Program-made: the position numbers and the translations under genes
Notes under the pieces: model-generated
Database searches by the model: none
The model's input: only the letters and a program-made list of their open reading frames with translations
Told to the model about the DNA's origin: nothing
Part shown: in pieces, positions 16,469 through 23,883 of the stretch
Position numbering within the stretch: the stretch's first letter is position 1
How the letters are laid out: each line of letters starts with the position of its first letter
Assembly (NCBI GenBank): GCA_965531145.1
Contig: CBESOE010000002.1
Span: forward strand, 36,508-100,507
Direction of reading: 5' to 3'
Source: JAQAZP01 sp965531145
GTDB lineage: Bacteria > Acidobacteriota > JAQAZP01
DNA: 64,000 nt

Positions 16469-16920
16469 GCGGCACCGGAGCCAGGCCCTTCTGGGAAACC
16501 ACAACCCTGGCCGAGATGAGCTGCGGGCAGTGGGAGTCGCTCTGTGACGGCTGTGCCCGCTGTTGCCTGGAAAAACTGGAGGACACCCGGGGGGGCACAC
16601 TCTACTTCACCCGGGTGGCCTGCCAGCTGCTGGACCTGGAACTCTGCCGCTGTACCGACTATTCCCGCCGGGCTTCCCTGGTTCCCGACTGCCTGCGTCT
16701 GACCCCGGACCTGGGGGATACCTTCCGCTGGCTGCCCGTCACCTGTGCCTATCGCCTGATCCACGAGGGGCGGAAACTGCCCGATTGGCACCCGCTGGTC
16801 TCCGGTGACCCCCGGACCGTGCACCAGGCGGGCATCTCGGTGCGCGGACTGGCGATTCCAAAGTCCGAGACCCCGGATGGGCCCCTCGAGGATTTCATCA
16901 TCCTGACCCAGGATCTGTAG
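16465..16920 (+). CDS. YcgN-family (UPF0260) cysteine-cluster protein
   Basis: 151 residues with a GTG start at 16465 inside the cupin stop. It opens with PFWETTTLAEMSCGQWESLCDGCARCCLEKL, divided here as WESLCDGCARCC near residues 24-35, then CRCTDY (about 61-66), PDCLRL (about 75-80) and LPVTCAYRLI (about 92-101). This Cys pattern is the family signature and probably binds metal, perhaps an Fe-S centre or zinc. No biochemical function is established for the family. The conserved C-terminal region with WHPLVSGDP and the VRGLAIPKSE segment is present, so the protein looks complete. Confidence 0.88.
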   Translation: MSGTGARPFWETTTLAEMSCGQWESLCDGCARCCLEKLEDTRGGTLYFTRVACQLLDLELCRCTDYSRRASLVPDCLRLTPDLGDTFRWLPVTCAYRLIHEGRKLPDWHPLVSGDPRTVHQAGISVRGLAIPKSETPDGPLEDFIILTQDL

Positions 16921-16921
16921 C

Positions 16922-17305
16922 TCAGAAGGCAGCGGGGAAGTGCTCGATCCGGGGTTCACCCTGGCGGTTGATGATGATCCCGATCACGTCAAAACGGCAG
17001 ATGCGCCGGCTCAGTGCGGGGTGCTGCTGGAGCCAGGCTTCAGCCAGCCGGGTCAGGCGGCGCTGTTTGGCGGTGGTCACCGCTTCCTCGGGAGAGCCGA
17101 AGGCCGTGCCGCGACGGGTTTTCACCTCGACGAACACCAGCAGTGGTTCCTCACCTTCCCCGGGGGCTTCGGCGACGATGTCGATTTCCCCCAGGCGGCT
17201 GCGGGCGTTGGTTTCCCGGATGGAATAGCCCTGGCGGCGAAGAAAGTCGGCGGCCAGTTCCTCTCCCCGGCGGCCGAGGGACTGGCGTGGTGTGGCGGGG
17301 GGCAT
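16922..17305 (-). CDS. YraN-family (UPF0102) endonuclease-fold protein
   Basis: 127 residues. It has the PD-(D/E)XK-like pattern of the family: GRRGEELAADFLRRQGY near 11-27, GEIDIV near 40-45 and FVEVKTRRG near 58-66. The E...D...E-x-K set for metal binding is complete. The biological role is unsettled; homologues sit near rnhB or rsmI in many genomes, but here the gene is next to ycgN. It converges with that gene, leaving only one base between the stops. The Shine-Dalgarno sequence is weak. Confidence 0.88.
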   Translation of the reverse strand: MPPATPRQSLGRRGEELAADFLRRQGYSIRETNARSRLGEIDIVAEAPGEGEEPLLVFVEVKTRRGTAFGSPEEAVTTAKQRRLTRLAEAWLQQHPALSRRICRFDVIGIIINRQGEPRIEHFPAAF

Positions 17306-17320
17306 GGTGTGGTGATCCGG

Positions 17321-17899
17321 TCAGTCCGAACGGCCGTGACGCCGATCGTGGTTTTCCATCCCCCGCAACCGTTTCACCCGCTGCCGCATGTCGTGGTGAA
17401 ACCGTTGCTGAAAGATGACGAATTTCGCGTACTGCCGGGAGGAGAGCAGCGCGGCGATTTCCAGGTTCAGCTGGTCTTCGTGCTCACCAAAGTCCCGCTT
17501 TGCCTGACGGATGGCGGTCAGCAGGTTCTCGAGTTCAGCATCGCTGCTCTCCTCGTCCTCCGCCAGTGCCGCCAGGTCGCGCTGCAGTTCCGCCTGGCTC
17601 TGAAAATATTCCCAGCGGGCCTTCTCCCGCCCCTTGATCAGCGGCATGATCTTCAGCGCCTGCTCATCGCTCAGTTCCAGTTCTTCGGTGAGCCGGAAGA
17701 CCATGTAGATGTTCATGGTTTCCCGGAGTTCTTCGGACATGCCGCCGGGCGGGCCAAACGGTTCGGGCGACGGAGCGCCGGCCGGGGGCGGCTCTGCGGG
17801 CGGCGATTGCTCGGTCTGGGCCGTGGACGGGCCGTAGACCAGGGTGGCCAGCAGGCAGGCGGCCGCTGCCGCGGTGAAGATCAGTCGTCCCCTTGTCAT
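17321..17899 (-). CDS. secreted Spy/CpxP-like periplasmic protein
   Basis: 192 residues. The second of two ATGs (17899) is preferred because GGGAGG lies 6 nt upstream; the ATG at 17905 abuts it. A signal peptide (RLIFTAAAAACLLATLVYG, ending near GPSTAQ) is followed by a Pro-rich stretch (about 30-52). An all-helical, charged domain follows with two LTxxQ-like motifs: LSDEQALKI (about 76-84) and LSSRQYAKFVIFQQRF (about 150-165). Spy/CpxP/ZraP proteins are periplasmic chaperones or stress sensors. It is the third gene of an operon with an anti-sigma factor and an ECF sigma factor, so a signal-reporting or stress-protective role is likely. Exact ligand unknown. Confidence 0.72.
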   Translation of the reverse strand: MTRGRLIFTAAAAACLLATLVYGPSTAQTEQSPPAEPPPAGAPSPEPFGPPGGMSEELRETMNIYMVFRLTEELELSDEQALKIMPLIKGREKARWEYFQSQAELQRDLAALAEDEESSDAELENLLTAIRQAKRDFGEHEDQLNLEIAALLSSRQYAKFVIFQQRFHHDMRQRVKRLRGMENHDRRHGRSD

Positions 17900-17963
17900 T
17901 GCCATCCTCCCGTACCCCCGGGGGGGTGATATGTACTGTTCCGGCGGCCGATCTTCCGCTGGG

Positions 17964-18656
17964 TCAGCTGCTGGTCATCTCCAGCCGGAGCATCTCTGCC
18001 AGCCGGTTCGATTCATCGTTTTCCAGTTCATCCAGCAGCCGGTAGGTCTCTTCGTCGCCCCAGGCCGTCCGCCATTCCGCATCCAGTTCCAGCCAGGTGT
18101 CGATCCAGCTCCCGGCCCCGGCTTTTACAGTGGCGGCGGCCAGGGTCGGACTGTCCGCGGTCAACGGTGCGTCCGGCTCCCCGGCCGGATCCTGCTGTTC
18201 GAAATAGACCTCCAACTGGGCCAGTGCACTGTCTTCAGCGCTGCGCAGGGCCGATTCCATGCGGGAGTTGACCCGCCGGGCCTCCATCACCTTTTCGCCC
18301 CGGGGACCCATGTTCGAATAGACGGCCAGCAGGGCGAGAATCACCGTGGCCAGGGCCACGGAACCGATAATCGCCGGGCGCAGCACCACGCGCATCAGCC
18401 GTTCACCGATGCTCAGTTTCTCCGCCTGCTGGTCCATCCTGTTGCGCAGGTCGGGAATGAAGCGGCCCCAGAAGCCGCTCCCCGGGTCTGGGACCTCGAT
18501 GTCGGACACCTCGAGGATCAGTGTGCGCAGTTCCCGGACCTCGGCCGCGGCTTCAGGGTACTTCTCGATCCAGGCATTAAAACCGGCCAGGTCACTGCCC
18601 GACAGGTTATTCTCGATGTAATCGGGCAGCAGTTGTTCGAATCGCTTGCGGTCCAT
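17964..18656 (-). CDS. transmembrane anti-sigma factor
   Basis: 230 residues. The N-terminal ~60 residues (LLPDYIENNLSGSDLAGFNAWI) resemble the anti-sigma domain that binds ECF sigma factors, but the zinc-ligand His-x3-Cys-x2-Cys of classic ZAS proteins is missing. One membrane segment lies at about 93-115 (PAIIGSVALATVILALLAVY). A periplasmic domain of ~115 residues, rich in acidic residues, follows. It lies 35 nt downstream of the ECF sigma gene and is followed after 64 nt by the Spy-like gene. The reading is that the cytoplasmic part holds the sigma factor and the outer part senses envelope stress, perhaps with the Spy-like protein. That is inference from family and order. Confidence 0.8.
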   Translation of the reverse strand: MDRKRFEQLLPDYIENNLSGSDLAGFNAWIEKYPEAAAEVRELRTLILEVSDIEVPDPGSGFWGRFIPDLRNRMDQQAEKLSIGERLMRVVLRPAIIGSVALATVILALLAVYSNMGPRGEKVMEARRVNSRMESALRSAEDSALAQLEVYFEQQDPAGEPDAPLTADSPTLAAATVKAGAGSWIDTWLELDAEWRTAWGDEETYRLLDELENDESNRLAEMLRLEMTSS

Positions 18657-18691
18657 GACGGTCCCTGTTTACCATACCTTGACGGCGGGGT

Positions 18692-19243
18692 TCACCCCTC
18701 GTTGTCACCGATCAGTTCGCGCAGTCGCTTCACCGCGTGGAAGAAATTGGCCTTGGCCGTTCCCACCGGACAACGCATGATTTCCGAGATCTCTTCGTAT
18801 TTCAGTTCGCCATATACCTTGAGCATCAGTGTCTGTTTCTGTTTCGCCGGCAAGCGGGCGATGGCTTCTTTCAGCATCCGGGTGCGCTGCAGCTGCAGCA
18901 GTGTCTCCGCCGGATCGCTGCCGGTTCCCTCACCGGCCACTCTGTCCATTTCACCTTCGTCCAGTTGCACCCGCCGGCTGATCCGCGGCGACTTGAGATA
19001 GTTCAGGCTCAGGTTGACCACGATGCGGTAGAGCCAGGTGCGGAAACTGCAGTCACCGCGGAAATTTTCCAGAGCCTGGTAGCAGCGGACAAAGGCGTCC
19101 TGGGCCAGGTCACGGGCATCCTCGTGGGATCCGGTCAGCCGCAGGGCAATAAAGTACGCCTCGCGCTTGTGCCGCTCCACCAGTTGGTTGAAGGCCCGTT
19201 CGTCACCGTGCCGGAGACGTTCGACCAGGATACTGTCATCCAC
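18692..19243 (-). CDS. ECF-family RNA polymerase sigma factor
   Basis: 183 residues. Region 2 spans about 10-80, with HEDARDLAQDAFVRCYQAL and FRTWLYRIVVNLSLNYL. Region 4 spans about 125-178, with AIARLPAKQKQTLMLKVYGELKYEEISEIM, a helix-turn-helix that ends in VGTAKANFFHAVKRL. There is no region 1 or 3 and no C-terminal extension, so this is a classical RpoE/SigW-like ECF factor. The downstream anti-sigma gene (18656) is its probable partner. Targets cannot be read from this window; the operon's own promoter does not show a clear GGAAC-type -35. Confidence 0.92.
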   Translation of the reverse strand: MDDSILVERLRHGDERAFNQLVERHKREAYFIALRLTGSHEDARDLAQDAFVRCYQALENFRGDCSFRTWLYRIVVNLSLNYLKSPRISRRVQLDEGEMDRVAGEGTGSDPAETLLQLQRTRMLKEAIARLPAKQKQTLMLKVYGELKYEEISEIMRCPVGTAKANFFHAVKRLRELIGDNEG

Positions 19244-19391
19244 AAGCTGTTCCTTCCCCTGGTCCTGGCCCTCTGGAGCACGGCCCTGCCGGACGGCTCA
19301 CTATAAAGGGACAACCCGGAACGACGGGTGGTTTAATACCTGTTTCGGATCGCCGGACAGCCCGCTCACCGGCAGGCGGGATGGTGCCGGT

Positions 19392-20837
19392 TCAGGTGGT
19401 CCAGACCAGCAGTCTGGGGTGGCCCACCGAATAGACCTTGGTGCCCACGGAGCCGTCATCCTGACGGAAATCCTCCAGCTCGTACCCGGCGTCACACAGC
19501 TCCTGCCGGATGATGTCGGCCTTGGCAAAATCTTTTGCCGTGCGGGCCGCGGCGCGTTCCTCCACCAGCCGGCGCAGGTTCTCACCGAACGATGCATCCT
19601 GTTCCGCGGCAGCCGGGCGGAGGACCCCCAGCACGTCGTCCATCCGGCGGGCCTGGGCGGCGAACTGCCGGGCATTTTCCTGGCGCAACCGGCCCCCGTC
19701 GGCGGCGGCGTTTCCCTCCCGGACCATCTGGAACAGGGCGCCCAGAGCGCCGGCGGTATTCAGGTCGTCGTCCATCGCCGCCTCGAACCCCTCCCGCCCC
19801 CGCTCCACTGATGCGGTGAATTCCGGATCCTCCCCTTCGGGAAAGCCGGTGCCGCTCATCCGTTCGAGGAAATCACGCAGCCGGCCGATGGCCTGCCCGG
19901 CGTGGCTGATCCCCTCGAGGGTGAAATTCAGCTGCTTGCGGTAGTGCACCGAGAGCAGCAGGTAGCGGATGGCCACCGGGGAGAAGCCCCGGGCGGTGAG
20001 GTCACGCAGGGTGTAGAAGTTGCCCTTGGATTTGGACATCTTCTCCCCGTCCACGATCAGGTGTTCGCTGTGCAGCCAGTAGTTGACGAAGGGCTCGCCG
20101 GTGGCCCCGCGGCTCTGGGCGATCTCGTTCTCATGGTGGGGGAAGATGTTGTCCACCCCGCCAGTGTGGATGTCGAAGTGCGGCCCGAGGTAGCGCATGC
20201 TCATCGCCGAGCACTCGATGTGCCAGCCGGGCCGGCCGTCACCGAAAGCGGTGGGCCAGGACGGCTCCCCCTCCTTTCGGTCCTTCCACAGGGCGAAGTC
20301 GCGAACGTCCTCCTTCTCGTACTCGTCGCTGGCCACCCGGGCGCCGGCCTTGATCCCCGCCGGGTCCACACCGGAGAGCTGGCCGTATTCGGGGAAGGAA
20401 CTGATGCGGAAGTAGATTCCCCCCTCGCTGCGGTAGGCGTGGCCCCGCTCCAGCAGCTTCTCGATGATCCGCACCATGTCCTCGACGCAGTCGGTGGCCC
20501 GGGGATACTCCTCCGCCCGTTCGATGTTCAGCGAGTCGAGGTCCTCGAAAAAGGAATCGGTGTAGGCCGAGGTGAACTCGGCGATGGTGACCCCGGCCGC
20601 CTGGGAATCACGGATGATCTTGTCCTCGATGTCGGTGATGTTCATCACCTGAAACACGTCGAAACCCCTGTATTTCAGGTATCGGCGGAGCACGTCCTCG
20701 AAGATGTAGGTTCGGAAATTGCCGATGTGGGCGTAGTTGTAGACCGTCGGGCCGCAGGTGTACAGCCCCGCCCGGCCATCCTTCAGCGGCACGAAATCCT
20801 CTTTTTTCCGGCTGAGGGTGTTGTACAGCCTGAGCAT
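19392..20837 (-). CDS. cysS: cysteinyl-tRNA synthetase
   Basis: 481 residues, normal length. Class I synthetase motifs are complete: HIGN at about 37-40, and KMSKSKGNF at about 268-276 for ATP binding. Zinc ligands are Cys in YTCGPTVYN (about C28), Cys in HIECSAM (about 210), and the His/Glu in PHHENE (about 235-240). The C-terminal anticodon-binding helical region (~330-481) is present. It charges tRNA-Cys; the cognate tRNA gene lies about 10 kb upstream in the window. Start ATG at 20837 has AAGGAGG about 9 nt upstream, and a good promoter lies at 20915-20943. Confidence 0.97.
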   Translation of the reverse strand: MLRLYNTLSRKKEDFVPLKDGRAGLYTCGPTVYNYAHIGNFRTYIFEDVLRRYLKYRGFDVFQVMNITDIEDKIIRDSQAAGVTIAEFTSAYTDSFFEDLDSLNIERAEEYPRATDCVEDMVRIIEKLLERGHAYRSEGGIYFRISSFPEYGQLSGVDPAGIKAGARVASDEYEKEDVRDFALWKDRKEGEPSWPTAFGDGRPGWHIECSAMSMRYLGPHFDIHTGGVDNIFPHHENEIAQSRGATGEPFVNYWLHSEHLIVDGEKMSKSKGNFYTLRDLTARGFSPVAIRYLLLSVHYRKQLNFTLEGISHAGQAIGRLRDFLERMSGTGFPEGEDPEFTASVERGREGFEAAMDDDLNTAGALGALFQMVREGNAAADGGRLRQENARQFAAQARRMDDVLGVLRPAAAEQDASFGENLRRLVEERAAARTAKDFAKADIIRQELCDAGYELEDFRQDDGSVGTKVYSVGHPRLLVWTT

Positions 20838-20914
20838 CAGCGTCTTCCTCCTTCCGCCGACGGCGGTCCAATCCCCGCGGCCATCGCTCGCTGCCGGCGG
20901 GGGAGAAGTATGCT

Positions 20915-20943
20915 TATATAGGGCAGTGCACCGGGAAAGTCAA
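20915..20943 (-). promoter_or_regulatory. sigma-70-type promoter for cysS
   Basis: Minus strand TTGACT (20943-20938), 17-bp spacer, TATATA (20920-20915). It overlaps the intergenic space after the PP2C gene, and the leader would be about 70 nt. Confidence 0.78.
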
Positions 20944-20970
20944 TGGATTCTTTTGGTGGATTTCCGGGGC

Positions 20971-22818
20971 TCATTTCTTTCTGGCCACCACCAGGGTCAG
21001 GTCGTCGTGGGGTTTCAGCCCCCTCTGGAAGCGGCTCACCTCGTCGAGGATGCCCTGGCAGATCAGGTCGGCATCCTGGTGACGGAGGTTGTGGGCTGTC
21101 CGGCAGATCCGTTCCTCGCCGAACTCCTCCCCCTCGGGGTTGTTGGCCTCGGAGAGGCCGTCGGTGAAGAGGAGCAGCAGGTCTCCGGGGCCCAGCACTG
21201 CTTTGTGGCTCTGGTAGGGTGCGTTCTCGAACAGCCCCAGCACCATGCCGCCGCCCTGCAACTCGCTTGAGGTGCCGTCGGGGCTGATCAGCAGCGGCGG
21301 GTTGTGGCCGGCATTGATGAACTCCATCCGGCCCGAACCGGTGTCCAGCACACCGAAGAAGAATGAGACGAAGCGGTTCGGCTCGGTGCTGCGGAAGAGC
21401 AGGTTGTTGATCATGCTGATCAGGGTGGCCGGGGCCAGGCCGGGCTGCATGGTCAGGGCGCGCAGGGACGCCTGCACCGAGGCCATGACCAGCGAGGCCG
21501 GGGTGCTTTTACCGGTCACGTCCCCCACCACCAGTCCCAGCAGGCCTTCGCCGCAATCGATGAAATCGTGGTAGTCACCGCCAACCTCATAGCAGGGCCA
21601 ACTCACCTGGGCCAGGTCCAGGCCCTCCACTTCCGGCACCGAACTGGGCAGCAGGCTCTTCTGGATGTTGCGGGCGATGGAGAGTTCCTTCTCCAGACGT
21701 TCCTTTTCCACCATCTGGCTGTGCATCTGGGCGTTCTCCATGGCGGTCACCGCCTGGGCACACAGCGTGGAGACGAACTCGCGGTCCTTGTGGGTGAGCG
21801 GGTCGCCGGTGAGCTTTTTGCCCACCGCCAGCAGGTCACGCCGGGGCCCGCTGGTGCGCAGGGGGAAGAAGCAGTCCACCTCCCAGCGGCCCAGCAACCG
21901 TGCCAGGGCGGGGCTCTGCCGGCGGACGGCCGCCAGGTCGCAGTGCTCTCCGGCCAGGTTGTTCAGCCCTGAGGTGTCGATGCCGGCCAGGCGCTTGCGG
22001 TCCTTGTCCCCCAGGGGCAGGCCCCGCTTCAGGGGGATGGTCAGACCGCCGCTGCCGTCTTCGGCCCAGCTGAACACCACGCACCGCTTCACCGCCGTCT
22101 GGCCCACCAGGGAGTTCACCGCCACTTTGAGAATGTCCTCCGGATCGAAGGAGGAGACCAGTTCCCGGCTGACATCGAAGAGGCTCGAGAGCTGGAGGAC
22201 CTTCAACTGCAGGTCGCGGTTCAGCCCACGCACCTCCTCGTAGACCAGCCCGTTCTCGATGGCGGTGGCGGCGATGGAAGCGAGGGAAGCGAGGTAGTGC
22301 AGGTCGGCTTTCTCGTAGGGCAGGCCGGTGGCCCGACGACCGAAGCCGGCCGCGCCGATGAACTTGTCCCTGTGCCACACCGGAACCAGCAGGGTCAGGC
22401 CCAGCGGCGCCAGGGCCGGATGGGTGAAGAAGGCGGCCAGGCCGCCTCGCGGCTTCGCGTCTTCACCCGCGGGCGCCCGAACCGGCCGTTTGAAGGGCCG
22501 CCGGATACGGAGCTGCTGGCCCCTGGCGCCGGCGGCGCCGGGCCCACGGCAGTTGCGGACGGTCAGGGTGCCGGGTTGCTCCTGCACCAGCACCACGCCG
22601 GCGGTGGTCAGCATCTTGCCCATGGCGGTGAGCAGGAAGACGTCCAGGGTTTCCCCCAGGTCCAGCGAAGAGTTCACCGTGTCGGCGAACTCCAGCCGGG
22701 ACATCATGGCCACGATGCGGGCGTGGAGCCCGCCGCCGTCACTGGGCGAGTCGGACTCACCGATGCGGACCAGCAGGTCGCGGCACAGTTCGGACAGCCT
22801 GTCTTCCCGGGTGTTCAT
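20971..22818 (-). CDS. PP2C-type (SpoIIE/RsbU) serine phosphatase with GAF sensor domains
   Basis: 615 residues. Two GAF-like sensor domains (~40-195 and ~215-370) are joined by a helix to a C-terminal SpoIIE/PP2C phosphatase domain (~390-615). Metal-binding motifs are EVGGDYHDF (about 416-424), VVGDVTGKS (about 436-444) and LLLFTDGLSEANN (about 558-570). The family dephosphorylates a STAS anti-sigma antagonist. Here such an antagonist and its kinase are the next two genes upstream, so this is the RsbU-type input of a partner switch. No membrane segment is seen, so sensing is cytoplasmic. The ATG at 22818 or the GTG just before it at 22821 could be the start. Confidence 0.9.
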   Translation of the reverse strand: MNTREDRLSELCRDLLVRIGESDSPSDGGGLHARIVAMMSRLEFADTVNSSLDLGETLDVFLLTAMGKMLTTAGVVLVQEQPGTLTVRNCRGPGAAGARGQQLRIRRPFKRPVRAPAGEDAKPRGGLAAFFTHPALAPLGLTLLVPVWHRDKFIGAAGFGRRATGLPYEKADLHYLASLASIAATAIENGLVYEEVRGLNRDLQLKVLQLSSLFDVSRELVSSFDPEDILKVAVNSLVGQTAVKRCVVFSWAEDGSGGLTIPLKRGLPLGDKDRKRLAGIDTSGLNNLAGEHCDLAAVRRQSPALARLLGRWEVDCFFPLRTSGPRRDLLAVGKKLTGDPLTHKDREFVSTLCAQAVTAMENAQMHSQMVEKERLEKELSIARNIQKSLLPSSVPEVEGLDLAQVSWPCYEVGGDYHDFIDCGEGLLGLVVGDVTGKSTPASLVMASVQASLRALTMQPGLAPATLISMINNLLFRSTEPNRFVSFFFGVLDTGSGRMEFINAGHNPPLLISPDGTSSELQGGGMVLGLFENAPYQSHKAVLGPGDLLLLFTDGLSEANNPEGEEFGEERICRTAHNLRHQDADLICQGILDEVSRFQRGLKPHDDLTLVVARKK

Positions 22819-22855
22819 CACGATCCGTGATCGATATGGTGCATGCGGCTGGCGG

Positions 22856-23329
22856 TCATTCGCCCCCTGCCGGCGTGGTGTCGGAGGTGCCGGAGGGAGT
22901 GCGGTATTTCCACATGCAGCACTCGTGCTCCATGCTGCCGCTCTGGTCGAACTCCACCCGGTCCATCAGCTTGTTCATCAGTGTCAGCCCCAGCCCGCCG
23001 CGGCGCCGCTCGGCAATGTACTTTTCCAGGTCGGGTTTCTCCACTGCGGTGAGATCCACCTGGTCGCCACCGTGACGGATATCGATGCGCAGGGCATCGA
23101 CGGTGAGGGTGTAGCCGATCTGGATCTGGTGCCCGTCCTGGCTGGAGTAGGAATGGCGAATGACATTGGTCACCGCCTCATCCACCGCCAGGGCCATCTG
23201 TTCACAGGTCTTTTGGGGGAATCCGGCCAGCAGTGAGGCGCTGCGGGTGAGATTGGTCACCATGTGCAGATAGCGGGTGTCGCTGGGTATAACGACTTCG
23301 ATTGATCCCTGCTCGATGGATTTGCCCAT
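22856..23329 (-). CDS. RsbW-like HATPase_c_2 anti-sigma/serine kinase
   Basis: 157 residues from ATG 23329; an in-frame TTG at 23377 lacks a spaced ribosome binding site. It is a single GHKL ATPase domain: N box MALAVDEAVTNVIRHSY (about 55-70) and G2-type RRRGGLGLTLMNKL (about 113-126). The G1 box, normally D-x-G-x-(G/P), reads IRHGGDQVD (about 92-100), with His where the adenine-binding Asp is expected, so nucleotide binding may be altered. In partner switches this protein binds a sigma factor or phosphorylates the STAS protein. It sits between the STAS gene and the PP2C gene in one operon. Whether its target is a sigma factor is unknown. Confidence 0.82.
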   Translation of the reverse strand: MGKSIEQGSIEVVIPSDTRYLHMVTNLTRSASLLAGFPQKTCEQMALAVDEAVTNVIRHSYSSQDGHQIQIGYTLTVDALRIDIRHGGDQVDLTAVEKPDLEKYIAERRRGGLGLTLMNKLMDRVEFDQSGSMEHECCMWKYRTPSGTSDTTPAGGE

Positions 23330-23435
23330 AAACGTGATCCCGCGTGATCTTCGCCGGTTACCGCTGCCGACGGCCAACCTGTCTGGCTGCTTCGGGGTCT
23401 GGCTGAAGGGTCTTGGGTCGAACCGCCGGCGTTCT

Positions 23436-23792
23436 TTATTCTTCTTCGTTGGAGAAGCTGCTCAGCGCTTCGGCCTCGTCTCCGAAAATCTTGTAGAGAT
23501 GGGTGAAACCAAGTATGTCGAATATATTGAAAATGTTTTCACTCATATTTGACAGCTTGATATCGCCCTCGTTTTCCCTTACCTCATCGATAACCCCCAT
23601 CAGCGCGCCCAGGCCGGCACTTGAGATATACCTGAGATCTGCACAGTTTATAACGATGCGGTAAGACTTTCGTTCCACCTGTTCCTGAAGGACCTGCTCA
23701 AAGGAGCGAACAGTGTGGGCGTTGATGAAGCCCCGAGGATAGACGAGGATCACGTCCCCCTCGGTTTTCAGATCCACGTTTAAATCCGCCAT
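23436..23792 (-). CDS. STAS-domain anti-sigma factor antagonist (RsbV/SpoIIAA-like)
   Basis: 118 residues from ATG 23792, which has AGGAG 7 nt upstream. The STAS fold is complete, with the phosphorylation-site motif RYISSAGLGALMG (target Ser at about 57-58). A C-terminal helix, ENIFNIFDILGFTHLYKIF, is typical of these antagonists. An acidic tail ends in SNEEE. It is the first gene of the STAS-kinase-phosphatase operon and has its own promoter at 23843-23871. In the family, the unphosphorylated form sequesters the RsbW-type kinase. Confidence 0.9.
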   Translation of the reverse strand: MADLNVDLKTEGDVILVYPRGFINAHTVRSFEQVLQEQVERKSYRIVINCADLRYISSAGLGALMGVIDEVRENEGDIKLSNMSENIFNIFDILGFTHLYKIFGDEAEALSSFSNEEE

Positions 23793-23842
23793 GAGCGAAC
23801 TCCTAAATGCCACTGGTGTTCAGATCTGTCACAGAAAAGAAA

Positions 23843-23871
23843 ATCATACCGCCTCCCTCCGGCCAATGCAA
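23843..23871 (-). promoter_or_regulatory. sigma-70-type promoter for the partner-switch operon
   Basis: Minus strand TTGCAT (23871-23866), 17-bp spacer, TATGAT (23848-23843). The predicted leader to the STAS start is about 45 nt. Confidence 0.72.
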
Positions 23872-23883
23872 CCGCCGGCAGGG

